Of a stretch of 64,000 nucleotides of DNA, positions 50,333 to 58,265 are shown piece by piece. Under the pieces are notes generated by a model. That model had not been told where the DNA came from, searched no databases, and saw nothing but the letters and a program-made list of their open reading frames with translations. A program made the position numbers and the translations under genes. Source of the stretch: Thioalkalivibrio nitratireducens DSM 14787 (lineage in GTDB: Bacteria; Pseudomonadota; Gammaproteobacteria; Ectothiorhodospirales; Ectothiorhodospiraceae); assembly GCF_000321415.2 (NCBI RefSeq), contig NC_019902.2:620001-684000 (forward strand), given 5' to 3'. Position 1 is the stretch's first letter. Each line of letters opens with the position of its first letter.

Positions 50333-51221
50333 CCGGGTCGATTTCGCCGCGCTGACCGCTCGGGCGATGGCGCAGTCGGGTCGTGGCCACATGCGCCCGG
50401 TGATCGAAAAGGAACTGCTGCACTACGACATCCTGTTCGGGCTCGACCGCGACGGGCTGCTCGATGAGTTGACGTTTCAGGGCGGGACGGCGCTTCGTCT
50501 GTGCTACGGCTCACCCCGTTTCAGCGAGGCTCTGGACTTTGCCGGCGGACGCGACTTTTCGCGCGCGCGGGTCGACGGGATCAGGGCCGCACTGGAAACC
50601 TACATCGGCCAGCGCTATGGCCTCGAGGTGATCGTGCGCGAGCCGGCCGAGCTCGTCGATGATCCGGGCTGCCGCGGCATTCACGTCGACACCTGGCAGA
50701 TCGCGATCGTCACCGCACCCACACGGCCTGACGTTCCGCGGCAGCGGATCAAGCTCGAAATCGCCAATGTCGAGGCCTATTCTCGACAGCCGCGCAGCCT
50801 CCGTCTCAACTATGACTTTCTGCCCGATGGCTACGGCGATACGCTGGTGTTGGCCGAATCGCTGGATGAGATCATGGCCGACAAGCTGGTGTCGCTGGTC
50901 AATAATCAGCGCTACGTGCGCCATCGGGATATCTGGGATTTGCGCTGGCTCAAGCAGCAGGGGGCGGCGGTCAATCCGGGGTGGGTCGCAAGCAAGATCG
51001 AGGACTACCGCATCACCGACTACCGCGACCGGCTGGACGACCTGCGCGCCAGACTGCCTGCCATCGTCCGTAGCGCTGCCTTTGCCCAGGAAATGAACCG
51101 CTTTCTGCCGGTTGACGTGCAGCAACGAACCCTTGCAAAACCCAAGTTCCTGGATTTTCTTGCCAGCGAGATTGATGGTCTGCTGACAACGGTTCGGAGC
51201 GCGCTACAGTCTGGGCGATGA
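50325..51221 (+). CDS. abiEii: AbiEii-family nucleotidyltransferase toxin
   Basis: 298 aa. The DNA-polymerase-beta-like motif is LTFQGGTALRLCYGSPRFSEALDFAG (motif I GGTALRL..G..R.SxDLDF, with A for the second Asp-adjacent residue), followed by IKLEIANVEAYSRQPRSLRLNY and the ESLDEIMADKLVSLVNNQRYVRHRDIWDL motif. AbiEii toxins transfer nucleotides (to tRNA in related MenT proteins) and cause abortive infection. In motif I the usual SxDLDF reads SEALDF, so the first metal-binding Asp is replaced by Ala. Catalysis may be weakened. Confidence 0.9.
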   Translation: MTDRVDFAALTARAMAQSGRGHMRPVIEKELLHYDILFGLDRDGLLDELTFQGGTALRLCYGSPRFSEALDFAGGRDFSRARVDGIRAALETYIGQRYGLEVIVREPAELVDDPGCRGIHVDTWQIAIVTAPTRPDVPRQRIKLEIANVEAYSRQPRSLRLNYDFLPDGYGDTLVLAESLDEIMADKLVSLVNNQRYVRHRDIWDLRWLKQQGAAVNPGWVASKIEDYRITDYRDRLDDLRARLPAIVRSAAFAQEMNRFLPVDVQQRTLAKPKFLDFLASEIDGLLTTVRSALQSGR

Positions 51222-51338
51222 AATGCGATGTCGACAAGGACGATCAGCAGAACCGGTCCGGCGGATGCCGCGCAATCGGCCTCGGGCTCCAGGCCGGTTT
51301 CGCGGGTGTAGCGGGCGCGCAATTGCCGGGCAGGTCAC

Positions 51339-51800
51339 CTGTTCGCCACCCTGAAATCCCTCGTCGCAATCCTCCTGATGCCACTCCCGGACCTCACGCT
51401 GGTGGTCAGTGGCGGCAGCCGCCGTACGGGCGTCAAGCCGGTGGCGCAGGGTTACGCGCAGGTGGCGCAGGCACTCGGGGTGCCGGCCGAGCGCATCGTG
51501 GTGCTGGACACGCCCACGGATACGGCACAGGAGGCGTATGCGGTGCGGGATCTGCTGGGGAGCGAGGCGCGGTTTCTGCTGGTGACGTCGGCCTCGCACA
51601 TGCCGCGCTCGGTGCGGCATTTCGAGCGCGTGGGATTGGGCCCGATTGCCTCGCCGACGCACGTGCTGACCGGGCGCGGTCGGCCGGCGCGGCTCTCGTA
51701 CTGGGTGCCGTCGTCGGATGCGCTGCGCAAGACGGAACGCGCGGTGTACGAGTACCTGGGACTGCGGGCGCTGGAGTGGGATCACCGGCGCGGGTTGTAG
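51339..51800 (+). pseudogene. DUF218 copy with lost start and internal deletion, B type
   Basis: LFATLKSLVAILLMPLP is joined directly to DLTLVVSGGSRRTGVKPVAQGYAQVAQALGVPAERIVVLDTPTDTAQEAYAV...LSYWVPSSDALRKTERAVYEYLGLRALEWDHRRGL. The start codon is CTG and the second membrane segment plus early domain are missing. ATG 51378 could still give a 140-aa product. Confidence 0.87.
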
Positions 51801-52057
51801 GAGGGTGGTGCGCCCGCTTTGCGGGCGTTCGCTTGCAGGCAAGCTCCTACAGGGGGCTCGGGTGGTATTGTAAGAGCGTGCCTTGCACGCGAATGGGCGT
51901 GGTTGAGGCCCGTGCGGTGGTCGCGTCTGCGGCGCGTTCGCGGGCAGCCTCGCTCCTACGGGGGGCGGACGCAGGGCGTGGGTGGTAGGAGCGGATTCCG
52001 GCCGCGGTCGCGCGCTGTCCAGTGGGCTCTGGGCCTTCGCGAGGATGTCTGCTGTGC

Positions 52058-52480
52058 TTATTTGCCGGGCTCGAACTTCTGCACGGCTTGCCGGGCCGAG
52101 AGAATCGGAATGCCGTGGAAGCTTTCCAGCGTGAGTAGGTCGGCGTCGCCGGACACAATGGCGTCGACGTGCGCGGCAATGGCACAGGCGAGCACTTCAT
52201 CGTCGTCGGGATCGCGTGAGGCGGCCTCCGGGAGGGCATCGGGCGTGATCACATGCACGATGTCGGCGTAATCGTCCACCAAGGCTCTGGCTGATAATCC
52301 GGCGCGCAGGATGCGAACAGCGAACTTGTCACGCGCAAGCACTTCGGCCAATTCTGCCAGCAGCACCGGGCTGGTGACGAGTGTTAGCGTCTGCCCCCGG
52401 CAGGCGTCGATCAGACGTCGTGGCGCCCCTTGCCAGAGCAGGCCCGACACCACCGTGTTGGTATCAGCGACGATCCGCAC
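52058..52480 (-). CDS. PIN-domain RNase toxin (COG1569 type)
   Basis: 140 aa: MRIVADTNTVVSGLLWQGAPRRLIDA (Asp6), VTSPVLLAELAEVLARDKF (Glu), DPDDDEVLACAIAAHVDAIVSGDADLL (Asp cluster). This is the COG1569 subgroup, usually paired with small alpha-helical antitoxins. It overlaps the upstream gene by 17 nt. Confidence 0.9.
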   Translation of the reverse strand: MRIVADTNTVVSGLLWQGAPRRLIDACRGQTLTLVTSPVLLAELAEVLARDKFAVRILRAGLSARALVDDYADIVHVITPDALPEAASRDPDDDEVLACAIAAHVDAIVSGDADLLTLESFHGIPILSARQAVQKFEPGK

Positions 52481-52721
52481 GGCGGGCGCCGCGGCGTTCG
52501 GCGCGCGCGGCCTGTATTTCGGCTTGTACCTCGTCGGCAGTCAACGGTGGAAGACTCAAGGCGTCGAGCCGGGCCATGGCCTCGCCGAGGCGGCGGCTGG
52601 CCGCGGCCCGCGCACGTTCATCGCGTCCCTTCAGGAAGTCCACGAAGTCCTCGACTTCGGAGAGACGCTGCGGGGGCAGGTTTTTCAGCTTTTCGAGCAA
52701 GCGTTCCGGGGAAGTGTCCAT
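52464..52721 (-). CDS. Antitoxin partner of the COG1569-type PIN toxin
   Basis: 85 aa, MDTSPERLLEKLKNLPPQRLSEVEDFVDFLKGRDERARAAASRRLGEAMARLDALSLPPLTADEVQAEIQAARAERRG. The SEVEDFVDFLKGRD segment is typical of DUF2281-like antitoxins, and the acidic/basic helical tail wraps the toxin. Antitoxin-first order. Confidence 0.83.
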   Translation of the reverse strand: MDTSPERLLEKLKNLPPQRLSEVEDFVDFLKGRDERARAAASRRLGEAMARLDALSLPPLTADEVQAEIQAARAERRGARRADRR

Positions 52722-52836
52722 TTGGAAGCCTCGTGGCGGACCGGCGCACGATCTGCGCGGGTCACGTGCCAGGAATTGATCTTCAATACGTTAGCACAGC
52801 CCTCTGCGACGAGTTGAACGGCAGTGCCTCTGACCC

Positions 52837-52875
52837 GGTGCGCGGCAAGGCCCGCCGTTCGGGGCGGAAGGATAG
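52837..52875. mobile_element. IS200/IS605-type end hairpin, scar 5
   Basis: GGTGCGCGGCAAGGCCCGCC...GGGGCGGAAGGATAGC, a shortened form of the hairpin at 45759, joined to a DUF218 fragment at GGGGCAGGCGTACGT. Confidence 0.55.
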
Positions 52876-52883
52876 CGGGGCAG

Positions 52884-53423
52884 GCGTACGTCCCGGTGCT
52901 GGATGTGGCAGCGCTTCCCGACATCGCGGCGGTCGTGGTGCTGGGCGCGGGCTGGGAGCCGGAGGCGGACTGGCCCGCGGGCACGCGCTTGAGCGATAGC
53001 TCGGTGCACCGGCTGATGGAGGGGCTGCGCCTGCTTGAGGCACTGCCGGAGGGGCAACTGGTCGTCAGTGGCGGTAGCCGCCGTGCCGGGGAGTTGGGGA
53101 TGGCACCGTGGGGTTAAGCCGCGGATGCCCAGGCACTCGGGCTGCCCGCCGCGCGCATCGTGGTACTGGACACGCCCACGGATACGGCACAGGAGGCGTA
53201 TGCGGTGCGGGACGCGCTGGCCGACGGCGAGCGTTTCTTTCTGGTGACGTCCGCCTCGCGCATGCGGCACGCGGTGCGGCACTTCGAGCGGGCCGGCTTG
53301 CAGCCCATCCCGGCGCCGACAGGATTCAAGACGGGGAGCGCGCGGGTGCGGACGCTGGGGTACTGGCTGCCCTCGGCCGGCAACCCGCGCAAGACGCAGC
53401 GGGTGGGCGCATTCACGAGATGA
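52884..53423 (+). pseudogene. DUF218 copy in two frames, B to A chimera
   Basis: QAYVPVLDVAALPDIAAVVVLGAGWEPEADWPAGTRLSDSSVHRLMEGLRLLEALPEGQLVVSGGSRRAGELGMAPWG*, then in another frame ADAQALGLPAARIVVLDTPTDTAQEAYAVRDALADGERFF...GYWLPSAGNPRKTQRVGAFTR*. The membrane segments are missing. The end (KTQRVGAFT) matches the fragment preceding the first hipBA. Confidence 0.85.
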
Positions 53424-53427
53424 CTGC

Positions 53428-53469
53428 TAAAATAGGCATCAAGATCTTTCGTGACGATTTAAATAGGCA
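53428..53469. promoter_or_regulatory. Direct-repeat operator of hipBA, copy 2
   Basis: TAAAATAGGCA (53428-53438) and TTAAATAGGCA (53459-53469), with the same 31-bp spacing as in copy 1 in spite of two nearby substitutions, which supports a functional site. Confidence 0.6.
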
Positions 53470-53485
53470 ATCGGGGCGTAACGTG

Positions 53486-53821
53486 ATGGGCCGAAAGGAG
53501 CGAACCTTTTCCCGGTATGCGCGCGAGGCGGCGACGTTGCTCGGGCGCAGGATTCGGCTCGGCCGCCTGGAACGCCGATGGACTGAGCAGGAACTGGCCG
53601 ACCGCGCGGGCATCTCGCGGGCAACGCTTCAGAAGATCGAGAAGGCGGAACTGACGGTCGCCATCGGCCTGGTCTTCGAGGTCGCCGCCCTGGTCGGCGT
53701 GGTCCTGTTCGAAGCGGACCGGGAATCGCTTACCCGGCACACCGCCCGCGCCGATGAGAAGCTCGCCCTGTTGCCCGCGGCCGTGCGCAAATCGGGAAAG
53801 CCGGTGGACGATGCGTTCTGA
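53486..53821 (+). CDS. hipB: HipB-like XRE antitoxin/repressor, copy 2
   Basis: 111 aa, the same as the protein at 42398 except for MGRKER, LLGRRIR and ESLTRHT. Overlaps hipA by 11 nt. With two loci sharing operators, cross-regulation is expected. Confidence 0.9.
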   Translation: MGRKERTFSRYAREAATLLGRRIRLGRLERRWTEQELADRAGISRATLQKIEKAELTVAIGLVFEVAALVGVVLFEADRESLTRHTARADEKLALLPAAVRKSGKPVDDAF

Positions 53822-55127
53822 AGGATCGCACACGGAAGTCTTCGTCTGGGTGTGGCTGCCCGGCGCAGTCGAACCGGTGGTGGCCGGTAGGCTCACCGCG
53901 GAGGGGAGCCGGCTCCTGTTCCATTATGGCCAGCGCTATCTCGCGCGGGATGACGCGATTGCGCTCTACGAACCGGAATTGCCGCTGCGGCCCGGGGTGC
54001 TTCCCTTGCGTTCCGGGTTGAGCATGCCGGGTTGCATCCGGGACGCGTCTCCGGATGCCTGGGGTCGCCGGGTGATCGTGAACCGGATGCTTGGGGCCCG
54101 GGGGGCGAGTGCCGATACGGGCCAGCTCGACGAACTCACGTATCTCCTGGAATCCGGCTCCGACCGCGCGGGAGCGCTGGATTTCCAGCACTCGCCCACG
54201 GAATACGTACCCAGGGAAGCAGATCCGGCGTCGCTCGAACAACTGCAGGAAGCCGCTGAGCGCGTCGAGCACGGACTGCCGCTCAGCGAGGAACTGGCTC
54301 AGGCGTTGCAGCACGGTACGTCGCTTGGTGGCGCCCGGCCAAAGGCCCAGATCGCGGGTGAAGGGAAAAAGTACATCGCCAAGTTTTCCTCCGCGAGCGA
54401 CCTCTTTCCGGTGGTGAAGGCGGAGTTCGTCGCGATGCGGTTGGCCGCTCGGGCCGGGCTGAACGTGGCGACGGTGGCGCTGGACCGCTCGCTGAACAAG
54501 GACGTGCTGCTCATCGAGCGCTTCGACCGTGTGCTTGCGTCGGACGGATGGCAGCGCAGGCTGATGGTGTCGGCACTCACGCTGCTGGAACTCGACGAGA
54601 TGATGGCGCGCTACGCGAGCTACGAGGACCTCGCGGAACGCGTGCGCCATCGTTTTGCCGACGCCTCCGCCACCCTCCGGGAGCTCTTCGGCCGGCTCGT
54701 GTTCAATATCCTGTGCGGCAATACCGACGACCATGCGCGCAATCACGCCGCATTCTGGGACGGCCAGTCGCTGCGCCTGACGCCGGCGTTCGACCTCTGT
54801 CCGCAGAATCGTACCGGCAACGAGGCCTCGCAGGCGATGCTCATCACGGGAGCGGAACGCCTGAGCCGGATCTCCGCCTGCCTGCACGCGGCCCGGCATT
54901 TTCTGCTTTCGCGCGACGAGGCGATCGATCTGGTCGGCCGGCAGGTGAGGGCGATCGTCGAACACTGGAGCGGCACCTGTGACGACGCCGATCTCGGTGC
55001 GGTCGATCGGACGTTGCTCCGGGGCCGACAGTTCCTGAACCCCTTCGCCTTCGAGGATCTCGAAGGCGACGCCGCACACCTGAAAACCCTGGCCGAAGCA
55101 TGGCGTGCCGGCGCTCCGAGGACTTGA
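53811..55127 (+). CDS. hipA: HipA-like serine/threonine kinase toxin, copy 2
   Basis: 438 aa with G-loop GTSLGGARPKAQIAGEGKK, catalytic NTDDHARNH and LTPAFDLCPQN as in copy 1. It differs at residues 3-9 (GSHTEVF), GRL for GKL and MLGARG for MLGVRG. Both copies end at the same residue (RAGAPRT) and run into the same DUF218 fragment, so the duplicated unit is hipBA plus both flanks. Confidence 0.93.
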   Translation: MRSEGSHTEVFVWVWLPGAVEPVVAGRLTAEGSRLLFHYGQRYLARDDAIALYEPELPLRPGVLPLRSGLSMPGCIRDASPDAWGRRVIVNRMLGARGASADTGQLDELTYLLESGSDRAGALDFQHSPTEYVPREADPASLEQLQEAAERVEHGLPLSEELAQALQHGTSLGGARPKAQIAGEGKKYIAKFSSASDLFPVVKAEFVAMRLAARAGLNVATVALDRSLNKDVLLIERFDRVLASDGWQRRLMVSALTLLELDEMMARYASYEDLAERVRHRFADASATLRELFGRLVFNILCGNTDDHARNHAAFWDGQSLRLTPAFDLCPQNRTGNEASQAMLITGAERLSRISACLHAARHFLLSRDEAIDLVGRQVRAIVEHWSGTCDDADLGAVDRTLLRGRQFLNPFAFEDLEGDAAHLKTLAEAWRAGAPRT

Positions 55128-55164
55128 GATCCGGGATTCCGAACGATCGGGAACCGGGCGATGC

Positions 55165-55394
55165 CGCGGCCGCGCAGGCACTCGGCGTGGATCCCGCACG
55201 CATCGTGGTGCTGGACACGCCCACCGATACCGCGCGGGAGGCGTATGCGCTGCGCGAATTCCTGGGCACGGAGGCGCGCTTCGTGCTGGTGACGTCGGCT
55301 TCGCACATGCCACGCTCGGTGCAGCATTTCGAGCGGGTGGGGCTCGCGCCGATTGCATCGCCGACGCACGTGCTGACGGGGCGCGGTCGGCCGG
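55165..55394 (+). pseudogene. DUF218 fragment interrupted by the RAYT unit, B type
   Basis: AAAQALGVDPARIVVLDTPTDTAREAYALREFLGTEARFVLVTSASHMPRSVQHFERVGLAPIASPTHVLTGRGRPV ends abruptly where the upstream flank of the transposase begins (AGCGTTGACAATGAC). The missing 3' end LSYWVPSSDALRK is not found on the other side. Confidence 0.85.
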
Positions 55395-55412
55395 TGAGCG
55401 TTGACAATGACA

Positions 55413-55473
55413 AAATTGGACAGTCACATTAATTGCGGGAGCTACGGGCCTAAATTGGACAGTCACATTAATT
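55413..55473. repeat. 22-bp direct repeats upstream of the RAYT gene
   Basis: AAATTGGACAGTCACATTAA at 55413 recurs at 55452 (22 matching bp each, ending in TT), 39 bp apart. They lie between the interrupted DUF218 fragment and the transposase start and may be element-end or regulatory sites. Confidence 0.7.
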
Positions 55474-55544
55474 TTCCACCCTCCGCTGCTATGCTTCCGA
55501 CTCATCAACGAGGCCGACGGGCCACTCTCCCACGGAGTTCCACC

Positions 55545-56762
55545 ATGCCTTATCCCCGCTCTGCTCTGGTCTCTCTGGACGCCACCCCTTGGTACCACGT
55601 GATCTCCCGCTGCGTACGGCGGGCGTTTCTGTGCGGTGAAGACGCCGTTACCGGGCGCAATTACGAGCATCGGCGGGGCTGGATCGTCGAGCGCCTGGAG
55701 CAGTTGGCCGGTGTCTTTGCGATTGATGTTGCCGCTTATGCGGTGATGTCGAATCACGCGCATTTGGTCTTGCGCGTGGACGCGGAACGGGCGCAGGCGT
55801 GGTCGCAGGACGAGGTGCTACGGCGCTGGACGCGGCTGTACGTCGGGCCGGAGTTGGTGCAGCACTACGTGCGGAACGGGGAGGGTGGCCTGTGCCCTGC
55901 GCAACTGGACGCGGTGCACGGTTGGGCGGAAACCTACCGTTCTCGGCTGGCGGACCTCTCCTGGTTCATGCGGGTGCTGAACCAGTCCATTGCTCGAATG
56001 GCCAATGCCGAGGACCAGGTGACCGGGCGGTTCTGGGAGGGGCGGTTCAAGAGCCATGCCCTGCTCGATGAAGCCGCGGTGCTCACCGCGATGGCGTATG
56101 TCGATCTCAACCCGATTCGGGCACGCATGGCCACGGTTCCCGAGGATTCCGCGTTCACCTCGATTGCCGAGCGGCTGCGAAAGCTGCGCGCCGATGACAA
56201 CGAACCGACGGCCTCGGCGACGGATGTTCTGAGCACCTACGATTCGACCCAGGAGTCCGACGGCCAGCAGAAAACCGTAGCGGCTCCGCCGGGGATCGCT
56301 GGCCTTTCGCGGGTACTCGAAACGAGCGAAACGGCTGTGGCCGTACGGACCGGGGCCCCAGCCCAGTCGTTGGCGCCCACGATGGAGCCGCTCCCCACCC
56401 AGCCGCTGGAATCCCAGCTGAGCACCCTGCCCCGCGCACCGCTGATGCCCTTCGATGCCACCGGCCGCATGGCGGCCGCGATCCCCTTTGCCTTCGACGA
56501 CTATCTGGAACTCGTCGACGCCACCGGCCAAGTGATCCGCGAGGACAAGAAGGGCTACATTCCGGGCGAAACCCCGCAGATTCTGGAGCGGTTGAACATC
56601 GATCCCGGCTCGTTCATCGCCACTGCGGGGCGGATGCTGCAGCAGTTCAGTACCGCCATCGGCACACCTGGACACCTGAGCGCGCACTGCGTGACCCGCA
56701 ACATCGCGTTTCTGCGCGGCATGAGCACCGCGCGGGCGCTGTTCGAGCGGAAGGCGGCCTGA
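55545..56762 (+). CDS. RAYT-like (REP-associated tyrosine) transposase, Y1 type
   Basis: 405 aa. The HUH motif is seen in VDVAAYAVMSNHAHLVLRVD (HxH), preceded by TPWYHVISRCVRRAFLCGED. The tyrosine helix is probably LNQSIARMANAEDQVTGRFWEGRFKSHALLDEAAVLTAMAYVDLNPIRARM, typical of TnpA_REP proteins. About 190 C-terminal residues (TESDGQQKT... to end) are an extension rich in Pro/Thr followed by an alpha-helical part. These enzymes mobilise REP hairpins by single-strand cleavage. A piece of its 3' part is duplicated at 57850. Confidence 0.87.
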   Translation: MPYPRSALVSLDATPWYHVISRCVRRAFLCGEDAVTGRNYEHRRGWIVERLEQLAGVFAIDVAAYAVMSNHAHLVLRVDAERAQAWSQDEVLRRWTRLYVGPELVQHYVRNGEGGLCPAQLDAVHGWAETYRSRLADLSWFMRVLNQSIARMANAEDQVTGRFWEGRFKSHALLDEAAVLTAMAYVDLNPIRARMATVPEDSAFTSIAERLRKLRADDNEPTASATDVLSTYDSTQESDGQQKTVAAPPGIAGLSRVLETSETAVAVRTGAPAQSLAPTMEPLPTQPLESQLSTLPRAPLMPFDATGRMAAAIPFAFDDYLELVDATGQVIREDKKGYIPGETPQILERLNIDPGSFIATAGRMLQQFSTAIGTPGHLSAHCVTRNIAFLRGMSTARALFERKAA

Positions 56763-57060
56763 GCCGTTCAGCCACTCTCGCGGACGACCTTAGATCATCG
56801 TCTTCGATGCCCCCCAACGACCCAACACCCGATTTTCCGGCACCGGTTACTCGACAGGTGTATCGTTCGCATAGTGGGCTTACAGGCGAGCAATGTCGCT
56901 GACTCGGTCAAGGACCGGTTCTCGAAGGGTCGCTGCAAGAGCCAGATCCTGCGGATAGCACAACTCGTCTTCAATTGCTGGCCCGCGTGGATCTCAAATC
57001 GATCCGTAGCCGAACGGCCAGGGTCACGTAGCACTAATTGATCCGGCCGCACCAGTCACA
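56763..57060. other. Intergenic stretch without recognisable features
   Basis: No frame with a recognisable product, no repeat shared with the rest of the window and no strong hairpin was seen. It may contain the 3' end of the RAYT unit. Confidence 0.4.
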
Positions 57061-57070
57061 GGAGGTCAAG

Positions 57071-57319
57071 GTGAACAAGACGCTGACCATAGAGTTGCCT
57101 GTAGATGGCTTACCCTCGCCTGCCGAGTTGCCTGCCCATTTTGCTGAGGAAGCGCGTTTCTTGCTCGCCCTCAAGCTTTTTGAGCAGGGCCGTATTTCTT
57201 CGGGAAAAGCGGGGCGGCTGTGCGATATGCGCAGGGTCGAGTTCCTCCTGGCAGCCAGTCGCGCCGGCGTGCCCGTAGTTGATTTACAGGGTGATGAGCT
57301 TACCAAAGAGTTTAGCTGA
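57071..57319 (+). CDS. UPF0175-family antitoxin
   Basis: 82 aa from a GTG with GGAGGT six bases upstream. FAEEARFLLALKLFEQGRISSGKAGRLCDMRRVEFLLAASRAGVPVVDLQGDEL is the UPF0175 core with a HTH-like segment. These proteins pair with DUF3368 PIN-like toxins, as here. Its stop overlaps the next start (TGATG). Confidence 0.88.
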   Translation: MNKTLTIELPVDGLPSPAELPAHFAEEARFLLALKLFEQGRISSGKAGRLCDMRRVEFLLAASRAGVPVVDLQGDELTKEFS

Positions 57320-57813
57320 TGCTGCCCGAGCGTGCCGTAGTTAATGCTGGACCTTTGGTTGGATTATCCTTGGCCGGCCGATTGGATCTGTTGCCCGCTC
57401 TGTTTTCCGAATTCTGGATTCCGGAAATCGTGTTCCATGAGGTTGCCGTTGCAGGCTTGGGACTGCCTGGAGCAGATGTGCTGATCGATGCTCGCTGGAG
57501 ATCCCATGTGCGTGCGGCTCCGGAGTCAGATCCGTTGCTTGTTGCCGAACTCGACCCCGGAGAAGCTGCAGTCATCACGCTCACCCGCAGCCTTTCGCCT
57601 TGCCTCGCGATCATCGACGAGAGGCGGGGACGCAGGATCGCCCACGAAGTATACGGCCTGCCGGTCAAGGGGACCGCCGGCCTTCTTGTTGAAGCCCATC
57701 GGCGTGGTCTTCTCAACGATGTTCGCTCTATCCTGCTTGATCTGCGGCGTGCCGGCTATTTCCTTTCGGATGCCGTCATTGAATCCGCTTGCTCAGCGAC
57801 GGAACACCAGTAG
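57319..57813 (+). CDS. DUF3368 PIN-like toxin
   Basis: 164 aa: RAVVNAGPLVGLSLAGRLDLLPALFSEFWIPEIVFHEV, ELDPGEAAVITLTRSLSPCLAIIDERRGRRIAHEVYGLPVKGTAGLLVEAHRRGLL. In the family the first motif is usually (V/I)(V/I)(D/N)xSPL; here it is VNAGPL, so the first Asp is Asn. The later acidic residues (E in GEAAVI, DE in IIDERRGR) are present. Predicted RNase of a type II module. Confidence 0.87.
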   Translation: MLPERAVVNAGPLVGLSLAGRLDLLPALFSEFWIPEIVFHEVAVAGLGLPGADVLIDARWRSHVRAAPESDPLLVAELDPGEAAVITLTRSLSPCLAIIDERRGRRIAHEVYGLPVKGTAGLLVEAHRRGLLNDVRSILLDLRRAGYFLSDAVIESACSATEHQ

Positions 57814-57849
57814 AACACCTTCCGGCGCTTTGGTCCGCGGTGCGCCTCC

Positions 57850-58085
57850 GCTTTTCGAGCCACCGGCCGCATGGCGCCGCGATCCCCTTTTGTCTTCGAC
57901 AACTATCTGGGACTGGGGGACGCCACCGGCCGGGTGATCCGGGAGGACAAGAAGGGCTACATTCCGGGGTGAGCGATCTCCCGATGCTGAAACTCGCGGA
58001 GAAGCGGGTTTGGGTGTGCGGGGAGGCGCAGGTGGCGCGCATCCGCGAGCGGGACCCGCAGGGGGAGATTGTTCGGGTGCGGTAG
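57850..58085 (+). pseudogene. Chimera: RAYT 3' fragment joined to the HAD tail
   Basis: 57850-57972 matches the RAYT region ATGRMAA(A)IPFAFDDYLELVDATGQVIREDKKGYIPG with indels. It then passes into SDLPMLKLAEKRVWVCGEAQVARIRERDPQGEIVRVR*, the end of the HAD gene at 33434, followed by the same GGTAGGGTTTGGGG as at 33431 and 46341. It is another illegitimate junction. Confidence 0.78.
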
Positions 58086-58185
58086 GGTTTGGGGTGGCAG
58101 ACCCGTCATTGCGAGGAGCCTGCACTCCCTCCGGCACCGCGAGCCCCAAAGGGGCGTGGCAGTCCACTTGAAGAAAAATCAGGGG

Positions 58186-58231
58186 CCGGCGCCATCGATG
58201 CGTTGCATACATGCCGCCGGTCGTTTTTTTG
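58186..58231 (+). terminator. Terminator-like hairpin before ydcF B1
   Basis: Arms GGCCGGCGCCAT / ATGCCGCCGGTC (imperfect) and a T7 tract. Homologous to the perfect terminator at 41941, and again directly upstream of a DUF218 start (GATCCATG(T/C)TCGCCACCCTGAA). Confidence 0.6.
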
Positions 58232-58265
58232 TACCTGATTCTTCAATCTGACCGGACTCTGATCC

